From assembly GCA_943788835.1 (NCBI GenBank), contig CALSRU010000004.1:1-64000 (forward strand): a stretch of DNA of 64,000 nucleotides, in the 5' to 3' direction. Shown here in pieces: positions 1-9,396 of the stretch. The notes under the pieces were generated by a model. It was not told where the DNA came from. It searched no databases and was given only the letters and a program-made list of their open reading frames with translations. This DNA comes from an uncultured Pseudomonadales bacterium (GTDB taxonomy: Bacteria; Pseudomonadota; Gammaproteobacteria; Pseudomonadales; UBA7434). Numbering within the stretch: position 1 is the first letter of the stretch; the number at the start of each line of letters is the position of its first letter. A program made the position numbers and the translations under genes.

Positions 1-406
1 CTGCAGCTGTCCACAAAGGGTAATCAGGCGCAGGGATTAATACTTCATCGCCATTGTTTAGCATGCCCTGCATAGCCATAACAATGAGTTCGCTCACCCC
101 ATTGCCTAAATAAATATCATCGATTTCAATGTTGGGGATACCGCGCAACTGGCAATCTTGCATAACAGCTTTGCGAGCCGAATAAAGGCCTTTTGAAGCG
201 CAGTAGCCTTGGGCTTGAGGTAAATTGCGAATGACATCTTGTAAAATTTCGTCGGGCGTAAGTAGTCCGAAGGCCGCTGGGTTGCCAATGTTGAGTTTGA
301 GTACTCGGTTGCCCTCATCTTCAAGTCGCGTAGCTTCACGCAGTACGGGGCCACGAATGTCATAGCATACGTCGCGAAGCTTGTCGGATTTGTTCATTTT
401 TTGCAT
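1..406 (-). CDS. alaA: Alanine aminotransferase AlaA, 5' part only
   Basis: This is the first 135 codons of a class I/II PLP-dependent aminotransferase; the rest lies outside the window. Reading from the ATG at 404-406 the protein shows VCYDIRGPVLREA near residue 13, LKLNIGNPAAFG near 37, QGYCASKGLYSARKA near 67 and GNGVSELI near 101. It follows E. coli AlaA (YfbQ) almost residue for residue as I remember that sequence. AlaA moves an amino group between glutamate and pyruvate in the cytoplasm. A second in-frame ATG at 395-397 would shorten the product by three residues. Neither start has a strong ribosome binding site. The PLP lysine is beyond the edge, so activity cannot be judged. It is divergent from msrB. 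Confidence 0.9.
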   Translation of the reverse strand, partial: MQKMNKSDKLRDVCYDIRGPVLREATRLEDEGNRVLKLNIGNPAAFGLLTPDEILQDVIRNLPQAQGYCASKGLYSARKAVMQDCQLRGIPNIEIDDIYLGNGVSELIVMAMQGMLNNGDEVLIPAPDYPLWTAA

Positions 407-697
407 GGTCACAATCATTCTATTGGTCGGCAGCGGATGTTGATGTGGGTGTCTGTCGCGCTCACATGGGTTGCCAACGTAGTGTTAAAAACAGGTCTTT
501 TGAGCTCAGTACAATAAAACATTCAATTTTAGATTATAGACTTACCTCAGCACTTGTAACGGGGTAATATCTACACTTAGTTGGTGTAAAAGCAGCCAAC
601 ACCGATCTTCAAAAAGCCTTTTATCAGTCAGCTGTATATGTCGACGTGGGTTGCTTGGCTAGCAAAGGCTTGGCGTTCCATTTTAGGAGAGTAGAAC

Positions 698-1093
698 ATG
701 GCCAAAAAAGTGAATTTAACTGATTCGCAATGGCGTGAGCGTCTGAGCCCAGAGGAGTACGCAGTAGCGCGGCAAAAAGGCACCGAGCGTGCATTTACCG
801 GTAAGTATGACGGGCATAAAGCTCAGGGCACTTATCACTGCATATGTTGCGGCGAGCGACTATTTCGCTCAGACGACAAATACGACTCTGGCTCTGGCTG
901 GCCAAGCTTTTTTCAGGCAGCGTCAGGCAGTCCTGTTGGGGAAAATACCGATTATTCACATGGTATGCAGCGCACCGAAGTTGTTTGTAAGGCATGCGAT
1001 GCTCATCTTGGGCATGTGTTCAACGACGGTCCTCAGCCGACTGGATTACGGTATTGCATCAATTCGGCGTCGCTAAACTTTAAGGCCGAATAG
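698..1093 (+). CDS. msrB: Peptide-methionine (R)-S-oxide reductase MsrB
   Basis: MsrB reduces the R epimer of methionine sulfoxide in oxidised proteins, using thioredoxin. The 131-residue protein has the two zinc-binding Cys pairs (Cys48/Cys51 in HCICC and Cys97/Cys100 in CKAC), the substrate-pocket motif GWPSF near 68, HLGHVF near 103 and the catalytic Cys120 in RYCINS. Length and motif order match the single-domain cytoplasmic family, and no signal peptide is visible. AGGAGA stands about nine bases before the ATG, which supports this start. It is divergent from alaA across about 290 bases in which I recognise no gene, and it converges on the lipoprotein gene that follows. Confidence 0.96.
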   Translation: MAKKVNLTDSQWRERLSPEEYAVARQKGTERAFTGKYDGHKAQGTYHCICCGERLFRSDDKYDSGSGWPSFFQAASGSPVGENTDYSHGMQRTEVVCKACDAHLGHVFNDGPQPTGLRYCINSASLNFKAE

Positions 1094-1123
1094 CTTGCTG
1101 GGCTATTGTTATCGTCAAGCATA

Positions 1124-1912
1124 CTATTGCTGTGGGTAGCCCTCGGCAATGATGAATGGATGCAGGGCTAAGGCAACACCCTCGTTAATGTTTGAAGTTT
1201 TAGTGAATAATTTATCGCGACGCGCAAAGCGTCCACTGACTTTACGTGTATCGATATACCGTGTCACTTCAAGTCCGCCAATGCTCTTAAACAATAGCTT
1301 GCCGTCAATGTCATAAATAGTTATTCGCAGGGAAACAGCGGGTACGCTTTGAGACCAATCAAATTCGGTTGACACAGCGCCACTGCCCTTGACTCCAGGC
1401 CGCCGCGATACGCCGTGCCATTTGGCGAGACGATTATTGTTACCTCCAAAAACTACCGGTTGTTCAACCAGGTCGGTAAAAATGATGGCGTCGGCGGTAT
1501 TCGCTTCTTTTAACTTATTTAACGTTTGTCGCACTACTAACTGAAATGCTGTTGCGTTGACTTGGGAGGTTGACGTGTTATACGGCGAGCCATGTTTTCG
1601 TTTGGCTTCGCGCCAAAATTTCCGGTAATCGCTATTATCGACAATGGTATAGTTATTTTTCTTTAGTTTTTCTTCAACGGCGGCATCAATTTTTCTCTCG
1701 TAAGCTTGTAAATAATTCTTTGAAGGAGCGCCAAAGTTTTCATGGCTCATTACCAAGCGTACCGGTTTAGAGCTCTCAATTTTTTCATCATTGATTAAAA
1801 AAGGATAGACTGTTTCATTGTATGAATGACTCTGGCATGCCCCTATGCTGAGCAGTGCAGCACAAATAAAAAACAACCGATAAGTTTGGCAGTACTTTCT
1901 CGTAGAGGACAT
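1124..1912 (-). CDS. Uncharacterised lipoprotein
   Basis: I do not recognise this 262-residue family. The N-terminus has a basic n-region, a hydrophobic stretch and a lipobox, LSIGAC, with the lipidated cysteine at residue 26, so it should be an outer- or inner-membrane lipoprotein. The mature part is mixed alpha/beta in appearance, with a Lys-rich segment near 70-90 and aromatic and Arg residues in the second half; the only cysteine after residue 26 is not obvious. It is transcribed toward msrB and is not in an evident operon. The frame is intact with a clean stop, and the signal sequence argues strongly for a real gene. No function is proposed. Confidence 0.8.
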   Translation of the reverse strand: MSSTRKYCQTYRLFFICAALLSIGACQSHSYNETVYPFLINDEKIESSKPVRLVMSHENFGAPSKNYLQAYERKIDAAVEEKLKKNNYTIVDNSDYRKFWREAKRKHGSPYNTSTSQVNATAFQLVVRQTLNKLKEANTADAIIFTDLVEQPVVFGGNNNRLAKWHGVSRRPGVKGSGAVSTEFDWSQSVPAVSLRITIYDIDGKLLFKSIGGLEVTRYIDTRKVSGRFARRDKLFTKTSNINEGVALALHPFIIAEGYPQQ

Positions 1913-2028
1913 ATTAGATCGCCATGATTGACAGTGAGTCGATATTAAGGCGGATATTATAAAGGGTGTTTTCGGTAGTGGGGCGTAACGGCTGTAATAA
2001 ATGTTTTTACTGTATTAGGAAATGATTA

Positions 2029-2802
2029 ATGAGTTTAGCTTTTGAGAAGAGTGGTAGCGGCGACGATGTCGTGGTTCTGTTACATGGGTTATTTGGTAGC
2101 GGTCGCAATTTAGCCACGCTAGGTAAGCAATTGGCTGGCACGCACCGCGTGTATGCACTTGATTTACCCAATCACGGAGATTCTCCGCACGAAGCAGCAC
2201 TGGATATACCGTCGATGGCCGATCGCGTTGCAGATACGCTTATTAGTCTTAATGTATCCGATTGCAAATTACTAGGGCATTCGCTGGGTGGCAAAGTTGC
2301 TATGTCCCTAGCGCTGCGTTACCCCAAACTTGTTAATAGGCTAGTGGTAGTGGATATAGCGCCAGTTACTTACCCACCACATCACAGCGAAATTCTTACG
2401 GCTTTGCAATCTTTAAATTTGTCGGCTGTAGAGTCGCGCTCACAGGCCGATAAATTATTGAGTGAATTGGTTGAGGACCTGCCAACGCGTCAATTCTTAT
2501 TGCAAAGCCTGCGTAAGCAGCGGCAGTCCTTCTGCTGGAAATTCAACTTGGATGAGCTGGCACAGTCGTATGATCATCTGCGCGCGGGTATTAGTCTTGG
2601 TGATAGCCCGCCGTTTAACAAGCTGGTTCTATTGATTGGCGGTGAACACTCTAAGTATATTCGCCCTGAAAATGAGCCTGCTATGCGTGAATTGTTTCCT
2701 CAATTCACCTATCGAGAAATTGCTGGAGCGGGGCACTGGCCCCATGCAGAAAAGCCGCAAAGCTTTAATGCAATAGTCGAAAAGTTTTTTGCAGTAGCAT
2801 AG
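2029..2802 (+). CDS. ybfF: Alpha/beta-hydrolase esterase, YbfF type
   Basis: This 257-residue cytoplasmic alpha/beta hydrolase resembles E. coli YbfF, an esterase with activity on acyl-CoA and short acyl esters. Visible features are the oxyanion region LLHGLFGSGRN at 17-27, DLPNHGDS at 45-52, the nucleophile elbow GHSLGGK with Ser85, the VVDIAPV segment after it, and the catalytic His236 in GAGHWPHAEKP. Length agrees with the family. It lies alone, followed by about 400 bases before the next gene. The family is well supported; the exact physiological substrate is not known from sequence. Confidence 0.9.
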   Translation: MSLAFEKSGSGDDVVVLLHGLFGSGRNLATLGKQLAGTHRVYALDLPNHGDSPHEAALDIPSMADRVADTLISLNVSDCKLLGHSLGGKVAMSLALRYPKLVNRLVVVDIAPVTYPPHHSEILTALQSLNLSAVESRSQADKLLSELVEDLPTRQFLLQSLRKQRQSFCWKFNLDELAQSYDHLRAGISLGDSPPFNKLVLLIGGEHSKYIRPENEPAMRELFPQFTYREIAGAGHWPHAEKPQSFNAIVEKFFAVA

Positions 2803-2960
2803 CTGAGCTATGAATGCCGTGCACCGTTTAGCAATGGTTTAGCCGTAACAATGAATGCTCTGGCCTTGAGAATTTCTATAAATTCAATTGAAAACAACAG
2901 GTTGCGGATAAACCTTGAGTTGGAATCAAGCTGCGTCCGCGCTGTGTAAAAAATAAACGA

Positions 2961-2988
2961 TTGACTTTGTGGCTTGCTCGAGTAATAT
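2961..2988 (+). promoter_or_regulatory. Sigma-70-like promoter upstream of the TPS cassette
   Basis: TTGACT (2961-2966) and TAATAT (2983-2988) are separated by 16 bases. Transcription would start near 2995 and give a leader of roughly 230 bases before the PEP-CTERM-like gene. This is the best promoter match in the gene-free stretch 2803-3227; I see nothing else convincing there. Confidence 0.55.
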
Positions 2989-3227
2989 ATAAGTCCCCTT
3001 GGCCCCTGTTTTGAACGAAGCGATACAGTGAGTAGAGCTTGGTCTAAAGCGGGGTACATTAGCTAATTAAAAGCGCCTCTTTACTATTTTTAGTTAGGTG
3101 CAGACGATTACTCAAAGATCGTTTTTCAATGAACTAATAGCTTTTTCTCCGAGCATTTCTTTGCTCATCTTTAGATTCAACACACCAAGCTCTTCTCGCG
3201 TATCCCAACCTAAAGGTGGTGATTGCG

Positions 3228-4013
3228 GTGAAAAAGTTTTGTTTATTATTAGGTGGCTTGTGTGTGACGTTTGCAGCGCATTCGGCAGTGGTTAGCGTTT
3301 CGACGCCGTCTGCAGCGTCTGGTGATCCACTCACTTATAGCTATGCAGGCCAAAGCTATGGCTTGTTTGAAAATATCACGAGCGGCAGTATTATTGGAAG
3401 CAATGCCAGCGGCGAAGAGTTAATTTGGCTAGGGGCGCATCAGTCATGGTCTGCACAGCCCTCAGCGATAACAATCAATCTAACCAACGAAAATGGTGGC
3501 AGTGCTACGGGCGGTGTTTCGCTGGTATTGTCCTCGGCAAATGTCAACAATTGGGACATCAATGTAGAAGCTGGCGTGCAGCTTAACAATGTTTTTATTA
3601 TTGCTTTGGATTCTGAATCGCAAACAGTAGAGGTTAATGGTGAAAACGGGGCATTCGCAGCCGGCGACGACGGGCTAATTGCCGGGGTAAATATACTGCG
3701 TTCAAGTACGACATCATCATGCGGTTATGAATTTCCGTCTAGTGACCCAAGCCAAGGTTGTGATACTGAAGTTACGTTAGGCCTTGAGTTTAACACCGCA
3801 TTCAGTAAGGTCGATATTCTTGAGACTATGCAATCAGGCTCGGGCGCGCCTCTTGAGCTCACCAGTTTTAACGGTTCTTATTATGTCGATAACTTTGATG
3901 TGGGTATTGACTCGGTGATTCCAGTGCCTGCGAGTGGTTTACTGTTTGTAAGTGCCTTTTCACTTCTGGCAGGTGCGCGTAGTTACTTGGGCAAAAGTGT
4001 CGGCTCTAAATAG
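3228..4013 (+). CDS. Secreted protein with PEP-CTERM-like tail
   Basis: A 261-residue exported protein of no recognised family. I place the start at the GTG at 3228 because AGGTGG lies eight bases upstream and the product then opens with a classical signal peptide, MKKFCLLLGG followed by CVTFAAHSA. A GTG at 3216 is possible but would prepend four residues. The mature part is rich in Ser, Asn, Gly and Thr with few Lys or Arg, as expected for a surface or extracellular beta-structured protein. The C-terminus reads VIPVPASGLLF, a hydrophobic stretch and GARSYLGK. This matches the VPxP plus membrane helix plus basic end of PEP-CTERM exosortase substrates, although the final basic cluster is weak. 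It precedes the TPS pair in the same orientation. Confidence 0.75.
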   Translation: MKKFCLLLGGLCVTFAAHSAVVSVSTPSAASGDPLTYSYAGQSYGLFENITSGSIIGSNASGEELIWLGAHQSWSAQPSAITINLTNENGGSATGGVSLVLSSANVNNWDINVEAGVQLNNVFIIALDSESQTVEVNGENGAFAAGDDGLIAGVNILRSSTTSSCGYEFPSSDPSQGCDTEVTLGLEFNTAFSKVDILETMQSGSGAPLELTSFNGSYYVDNFDVGIDSVIPVPASGLLFVSAFSLLAGARSYLGKSVGSK

Positions 4014-4108
4014 CTAAGGCAACACCATTTTGGCATGCATAGTTGATCAGAATTGATAAGTAATTAGATAGGTTATTGATAGTTAAATGACAGGTAAATG
4101 ATAGGAAA

Positions 4109-5930
4109 ATGATGGCCAACAAGTTTTCTCACAACAGCGTACCCGCTAAAAGCCTTATCAATGGTTTAGGCCGCTTTAATCATAACCGCATGGTGGTTCG
4201 CGGCTTAGCAATAATAGGCGTGTGTTTAACTTGCTCTTGGCAGGTCGCAGCACAACCAGCAATCGATCCGGGTGTCATTGAACCAAGAACACAACCACCA
4301 GTGTTACCTCAGCCCTTGGGCGACGTCATTCGCGTGCCTTTGCCCAATGCTCGTGAGATACCCACTGACGATAGTCCGCGCATTACCGTTTTGGAAATTG
4401 TTGCCACGTATGAAGAACTGGGTGTGATTGATGCTGCGCATCAACAAGGCGCCGAGAAATTACTGCAGGAATTTTTAACGAGTAATAATAACCGATTAAC
4501 GATAGGCCAGCTGGATGAAGCGGCCATGATAGTGACCGATCAGTTACGTGCAGACGGCTACTTACTGGCTAAAGCCATCGTGCCTCCGCAAGAGGTTGAA
4601 AATAATATCGTTCGTGTACGTATTTTTGCGGGCATTGTTGGCGCAGTGACTGCAGACAATAATCATTTGTATCGTTCCGACCGCATTACTCAACCCTTCG
4701 AATACATGCAGGGTAATCCGGTATTACTAAAACCGCTTGAATCGCGTTTAATAAAACTTAACGAACTACCGGGTCTTTCTGCAATAGCCGTGTTTAAGCC
4801 TGGCGAGCAGGTTGGTGAAACACAGCTTATTTTGCAAACAGTAACGGATCAGCGAGTTAATTATTCGATCGGCGTTGATAACTATGGTGTTGAATCAACC
4901 GGTGATTGGCGTTTGGCCTTGGGCTTACAGGTCAATAATTTAACGGGTCACCGAGACCGAATTACTGTCGATGCGATTAAAACATTTAATCCCGGTGACT
5001 TGCGTAACGTGCGAGTGGGTTATGAAATAACATCCCCTGAGCTAGTACACACCTTCGGTGTTGCCTACAGTGAAACGCGTTATGACGTTGAAATCGCAAG
5101 TGCAAGGGCACTCAATATAGAGGGTGACACAGAAATTGCCGATGCCTATTTGTATTCGCGCTGGAAAAACTCTCGAGCATTCAATCTGGCTACCCAAATC
5201 GGTTTATCAACCAAAAGAGCAGAGGTGGAGTTTTTTGACGGTGGATTTTCAGATGGTGTTGACCGGTTAACAGTAGCCACAGCGTCGCTTATTGCAGAGG
5301 GCGTTGACGAGCGTTTTCGCGGTTTGTATCGCGGCTCAATAACGTTGCACAAAGGTTTTAATGATGTTTTAGGCTCGATGGACGAAACGGGTAACAACAA
5401 TAGTTTAACGAAAGTCGGCGGCGCGCCAACGCTAGAGGGCAAGATTTAGCAAAGTCACGTCAACGTATAATCGGTTGCAAACAGTGTCGCGCCACAACTC
5501 ATTATTGTTGTTGTTCGCCGGTCAGTACTCCGACGACCAACTCTCATCGCTTGAGAAAATGAGCCTTGGTGGACCTTACACAGTTAGGGCTTATCCTACC
5601 GGTGAATTCACCAGCGACAGAGGTCTTTTCACCAGTTTGGGCTGGGTTATTAATGGCGGCTTGTTCTCCGATTCTATTGCTTTTGGTGATTATGGCTGGA
5701 GTGACATTCTATCTGTGACGGTGTTTGCCGATTATAGTTGGGGTAAAAATCGCGATGGCAGTGGCACTGTCGAGCGCCAGGAACTCAGTGGTGCGGGTAT
5801 TGGCGCGCGCCTCAGTTTGCCTGCACAGCAAGCGTTTATCGATATTTCATACGCGATGCCTTTTGGTGGTCGCGAATCTGATAATGGTGATGACGGCCAA
5901 TTTTGGTTGCGCACCGGTATTGATTTTTAG
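4109..5930 (+). pseudogene. TpsB transporter (ShlB/FhaC family), one-base frameshift
   Basis: This is the outer-membrane pore of a two-partner secretion system, split into two frames. The first frame runs 4109-5449: signal peptide ending near VAAQ (residue 49), a proline-rich linker, a POTRA domain around 90-175 (PRITVLEIV to VRIFAGIVG), then barrel strands. It hits TAG at 5447. The next frame continues the homology without a gap: SLGGPYTVRAYP, the conserved ShlB motif, then barrel strands and a terminal phenylalanine at 5930. Removing one base at about 5444 restores ...GKFSKVTS... and gives a protein of about 606 residues, normal for the family. Start codons ATG at 4109 and 4112 follow TAGGAA. 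It could be a true pseudogene, a sequencing error, or less likely a programmed shift. Confidence 0.85.
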
Positions 5931-5991
5931 TGAGTTAAACGGCGCGTAGTCAGCGCGATACTTTATTTAAGTTGTTAAAGTGGGTGATAGT

Positions 5992-8094
5992 ATGAAAATT
6001 TTAAAAACAAAAAAAATGCATCAATTCAATAGTCTAATTGGCATGAGCATCTTTACATTGTGTTCTGCCAACCTTTGGGCTTTGCCTAGTACCATGAACC
6101 TTGATCCTAGTTCGGCGTCCTACACACTAGCGGGTCAGGAAGGTACCGTGACTTTTCTGCAAAATAATAGTGTGGTCTCTTCGTCAACTCAGATTACATT
6201 GGGGGCAAGCGAAACATTAAATGTGTTGCCAGGTGGCACAGGCTCGGCTGAATGGGTCGGTGTGATTCGTGATGATAGCGGTGCGCAGAGCATACTCAAT
6301 GGCACGCTCGACCTAGGGATGCGTGTATTCTTTTTGAATACCAGCGGTGTTCTTGCGGGCAATAATTTTACAGTCGATTTTTCTAGTTTAACTAACACCG
6401 CTGGTGGGCTGGTCTTATCTTCTCATGCGCTTAATCAAGAAGAATTTGAGCAGGGGAACTATGAATTAAATGCTCAACAAGCTTCAGCTGCCAACATCAC
6501 TCTCAATGGTTTAAATGTTGTTGGGCAGGGGGCTGAGGTTTTAGTGCTATCAGACTCCCTATCAATTGACGGTCAGGTCACTGTGCCGGGCGGTGATTTT
6601 CATGGTGTTGCAGCCGGCTCTGTGGATGTGATGTTTGGTGTGGGTGATATGATCGCAATAAAAAGCGCATTGCCAGTAGGCCAAAGCTCTGCGGGTATTA
6701 CGGCAACTAATAATGCCAGCGTGACTGCCGGGAATGTCGATTTACAGGCATGGGTTGCTGACCCGACGAGTCTTGCATTGAATAATCAGGGCGTTATAAC
6801 GGCCACTGGCATCACTGTTAACGAGCAAGGAACAATAACCTTGGTGGGGCGTGGAGGTAATTTACTGAATCTTGGTGCTCTTGATGCTGCCGATGGCGCA
6901 GTCAGCCTAGAGGGCAATATAGTGGCTTTGGGAGGTTCTGTAGAGACCGGTGATTTACAAATAAACGTTGGTGGGCAAGCAAGTGATGGTGAGCTTCGCG
7001 TGCTTGATGGTGGCGTCGCACAGGTTGCTACTGCACAAATTAATGGTCTGGGTGCGGTCAACACTATCAAGGGCTTGGCTAATTATCATGTTGAGGGTAC
7101 CAACAGTGGCTCAGCAGGTTGGCAGGGAGTTAATAATAGTGATTGGGAAAATAATGCGGCTGTCACGTTTGACAATGTATCGCGCTTGTTTGCAAGAGTG
7201 GGTATTGAAAACGACTTTGTCATAGAAAATGACGGGCGCTTAGAGAATGACTTAGGCACTGGGCTGTTGCAGGGCGGTGCACGAAACGACACATTTGGAA
7301 TTGCTGGTTTCGCTCAGAATATTGAAGGGATAGGTGGTGACGATACATTTACTATGGGTGGCCAGGCTATTGAACCTGTGAGCGGGTTCAGTGTTGTATT
7401 GGTCGATGGCGGTGGTGGTATCGATTCAATTGCCAATGTGTACAACCCGGAATTTCTAGAGTCTGTGCCCAATCAGGGTACCAGCGATTTTGTCAATTGG
7501 GTTAATGTTCAAAGTTTTGTTGAAGCGGAGTATCCAGAGCCAGAGCCCAATCCGTCAATTAATGTGGCTAATGTTATTGCACCTCAAGTTGCTTTTACTA
7601 ATGTGAGTAGCATGACGTCGGCGTCACTGGGTTTGATTGGCGAGGGCCAACTGAAATTGCCTTGTGGCTATACAAGTAATTCGCTTTCTACCGCAGATAA
7701 TGCGGCGTTAGACGATGAGCCTTGTGAGGAGGACTATACGGATCCGCGATGGCAGCAGTTAGCTTCCAGCCTCGTTCATTTTGATAGCGACAGCGCCCAA
7801 CTTACGCGCGCTTCTGCTGAGCGGTTGAGTAAGGTAGCTCATTTGTTTATTGAATCAGATTTGTTTCAGGCAGTTTCAATTGCAGGCCATACAGATGACA
7901 CCGGATCAGAGGCTTATAATCTTGCGTTGTCAGAGCGACGTACGGCATCTACAGCACGCCACCTTCAATCTCAAGGGGTTCTACCTCAGTACATTGAAGC
8001 CTTTCACTTTGGCGAGATGCTACCAGCCAAGCCTAATACCACGACAGAAAATCGGGCTTACAATCGGCGTGTACATGTTGATTTGAAGCGTTAG
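5992..8094 (+). CDS. TpsA-like exoprotein fused to an OmpA domain
   Basis: A 700-residue exported protein and probable cargo of the adjacent TpsB. I chose ATG 5992 because GGGTGA lies just upstream and the product opens MKILKTKK followed by a signal peptide ending near LWALP. The first ~200 residues look like a TPS/filamentous-hemagglutinin N-domain, including FLNTSGVLAG and FEQGNYEL. The middle is Gly/Asn/Val-rich and repetitive, fitting a beta-helix, with two RTX-like turns (GGARNDTF, GIGGDDTFTM) near 430-455. After a PEPEPNP linker, residues ~584-700 form an OmpA-like domain: LVHFDSDSAQL, GHTDDTGSEAYN, LSERR and NRAYNRRVHVDL. An OmpA domain on a TpsA cargo is unusual. About 60 bases separate it from tpsB. 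Confidence 0.85.
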   Translation: MKILKTKKMHQFNSLIGMSIFTLCSANLWALPSTMNLDPSSASYTLAGQEGTVTFLQNNSVVSSSTQITLGASETLNVLPGGTGSAEWVGVIRDDSGAQSILNGTLDLGMRVFFLNTSGVLAGNNFTVDFSSLTNTAGGLVLSSHALNQEEFEQGNYELNAQQASAANITLNGLNVVGQGAEVLVLSDSLSIDGQVTVPGGDFHGVAAGSVDVMFGVGDMIAIKSALPVGQSSAGITATNNASVTAGNVDLQAWVADPTSLALNNQGVITATGITVNEQGTITLVGRGGNLLNLGALDAADGAVSLEGNIVALGGSVETGDLQINVGGQASDGELRVLDGGVAQVATAQINGLGAVNTIKGLANYHVEGTNSGSAGWQGVNNSDWENNAAVTFDNVSRLFARVGIENDFVIENDGRLENDLGTGLLQGGARNDTFGIAGFAQNIEGIGGDDTFTMGGQAIEPVSGFSVVLVDGGGGIDSIANVYNPEFLESVPNQGTSDFVNWVNVQSFVEAEYPEPEPNPSINVANVIAPQVAFTNVSSMTSASLGLIGEGQLKLPCGYTSNSLSTADNAALDDEPCEEDYTDPRWQQLASSLVHFDSDSAQLTRASAERLSKVAHLFIESDLFQAVSIAGHTDDTGSEAYNLALSERRTASTARHLQSQGVLPQYIEAFHFGEMLPAKPNTTTENRAYNRRVHVDLKR

Positions 8095-8186
8095 GTTTGA
8101 CGATCATTGTGTTGGAGATGTTGAGCAGATTACAGCGTTTTAGTTAGATCGACCCAAGGGGTGGCGTGAAGAGCCATCGCAATAAG

Positions 8187-8219
8187 AGCCTGTATGCCTT
8201 AAGCCGCATACGGGCTTTT
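8187..8219 (+). terminator. Intrinsic terminator after the TPS cassette
   Basis: An 11-base stem (AGCCTGTATGC at 8187-8197 with GCATACGGGCT at 8206-8216, one G-U pair) with an eight-base loop is followed by TTTT. It ends the TpsB/TpsA unit. The rest of the gene-free stretch 8095-8449 shows nothing I recognise except a weak AGAGG before the next gene. Confidence 0.85.
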
Positions 8220-8449
8220 CGCGTTCTGCAAGACTAGAAATTGATGATGCGCTAGACCAAGTGGATCGATCTTGCTCAAAAAATCATTGAAATATCCGAT
8301 TGTGCCAATAGAAAACAAAACCAAAATGCGAGGATGCCGACCACTTCACAAAACCATTTAAAGGGCTGCCAATTTGCTTGTTTATCGATCTCCTCGGGCT
8401 AGTGTTAAGTCAAGAGTGAGTAAAAAAACGGCAATTAGAGGCAGTTCAG

Positions 8450-9298
8450 TTGTACACAATAGCTAAGCATTTAAAGGGTTTACCTCAGAGTGTCCTGTCA
8501 CGTTCTCGGGTCATGTTCGTCACGTTGTGGCTCAGTCTTGTGGCTGGATCGCCAAGTATTGCTAGTGATGCCTCCTCGTTCGATTATTTGATGAGTAATA
8601 AATTCGACGCTACGCGCGTTCAGTCCTTACATTTATTTAGTGCACCGGATGATTTATTTTTTGACAATGGTTACGCCCCGCAAAAATTGAGTCAGGCCTT
8701 TCAAGAGCAATCCGAGCTACTTGAAGCTAATCACTCAGATGCTGCTCGCAGTACCGCTGAGAAAATACTTGCAAAAATGTGGATCAAGACATCGAGTGAC
8801 CCGGTCAGCATGGCGACAGATATAAAGGAATTAGCCGCGTATATTGCACAGCAGCCGCATGCCTATGAATTGCTAACAAGCTTAGAGAGCCAGCCTCTGC
8901 GGATGCGCTACCGTGCGAATGACTTCAGTACCCAGGTACGAGGCGACCATTTTAGTGTTCGTTCTGTCACCATCCATTTCGATCCAAATTCAGCCGCAGT
9001 ATTAGGTGTTAGCGACCACTGCCGATTAGATGTTTCACATTGCGTTGCTAGTCCGGCCGATGCTTTTTTACATGAGCTATTACATGCCAAGATCGCTTTG
9101 TTAGAAACGAAAAAATTCTTGAAAAGCGGTGCCATGCAAACGATGGTATACCCTTATGCTCACGAGCGTGATGTTATATCGCGAGAGCGTGCCATGTATG
9201 CCGAGATGACAAGCGTCGACGCAAAGCCCCGCCCAATGCGCAACGGTCATAGCGGACGTCTTGTCAAAGCCGCATGCGTAACCTGCTTAGAAGGTTAG
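8450..9298 (+). CDS. Putative exported HExxH metallopeptidase
   Basis: A 282-residue protein of uncertain family. Residues 208-212 are HELLH, the zinc-binding and catalytic motif of many metallopeptidases. Candidate third ligands are acidic residues in HERDVISRERAMYAEM (238-253). The HELLH neighbourhood and length recall the M91-type (NleD-like) effector proteases, but I cannot confirm this without a profile search. Residues 1-40 look like a signal peptide (SRSRVMFVTLWLSLVAG, then SIAS), so it is more likely periplasmic or secreted by Sec. Four cysteines (191, 198, 276, 279) would suit disulfides. The start is TTG 8450, chosen because AGAGG precedes it and it supplies the basic n-region; the next in-frame ATG at 8513 would lose it. 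Confidence 0.6.
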   Translation: MYTIAKHLKGLPQSVLSRSRVMFVTLWLSLVAGSPSIASDASSFDYLMSNKFDATRVQSLHLFSAPDDLFFDNGYAPQKLSQAFQEQSELLEANHSDAARSTAEKILAKMWIKTSSDPVSMATDIKELAAYIAQQPHAYELLTSLESQPLRMRYRANDFSTQVRGDHFSVRSVTIHFDPNSAAVLGVSDHCRLDVSHCVASPADAFLHELLHAKIALLETKKFLKSGAMQTMVYPYAHERDVISRERAMYAEMTSVDAKPRPMRNGHSGRLVKAACVTCLEG

Positions 9299-9320
9299 TA
9301 TTGCTGTGAAATATTTATTG

Positions 9321-9348
9321 GGGTAGGCCTTTTACGTTTTGCCTACCC
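9321..9348 (+). terminator. Hairpin after the metallopeptidase gene
   Basis: GGGTAGGC (9321-9328) pairs perfectly with GCCTACCC (9341-9348) around a 12-base loop. The following bases, TGTCTAATTAT, are only moderately T-rich, so termination strength is uncertain. It could serve both converging genes. Confidence 0.55.
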
Positions 9349-9396
9349 TGTCTAATTATATGGTTTTATGCGACAGTTACTGCTTCACTAAATTCA

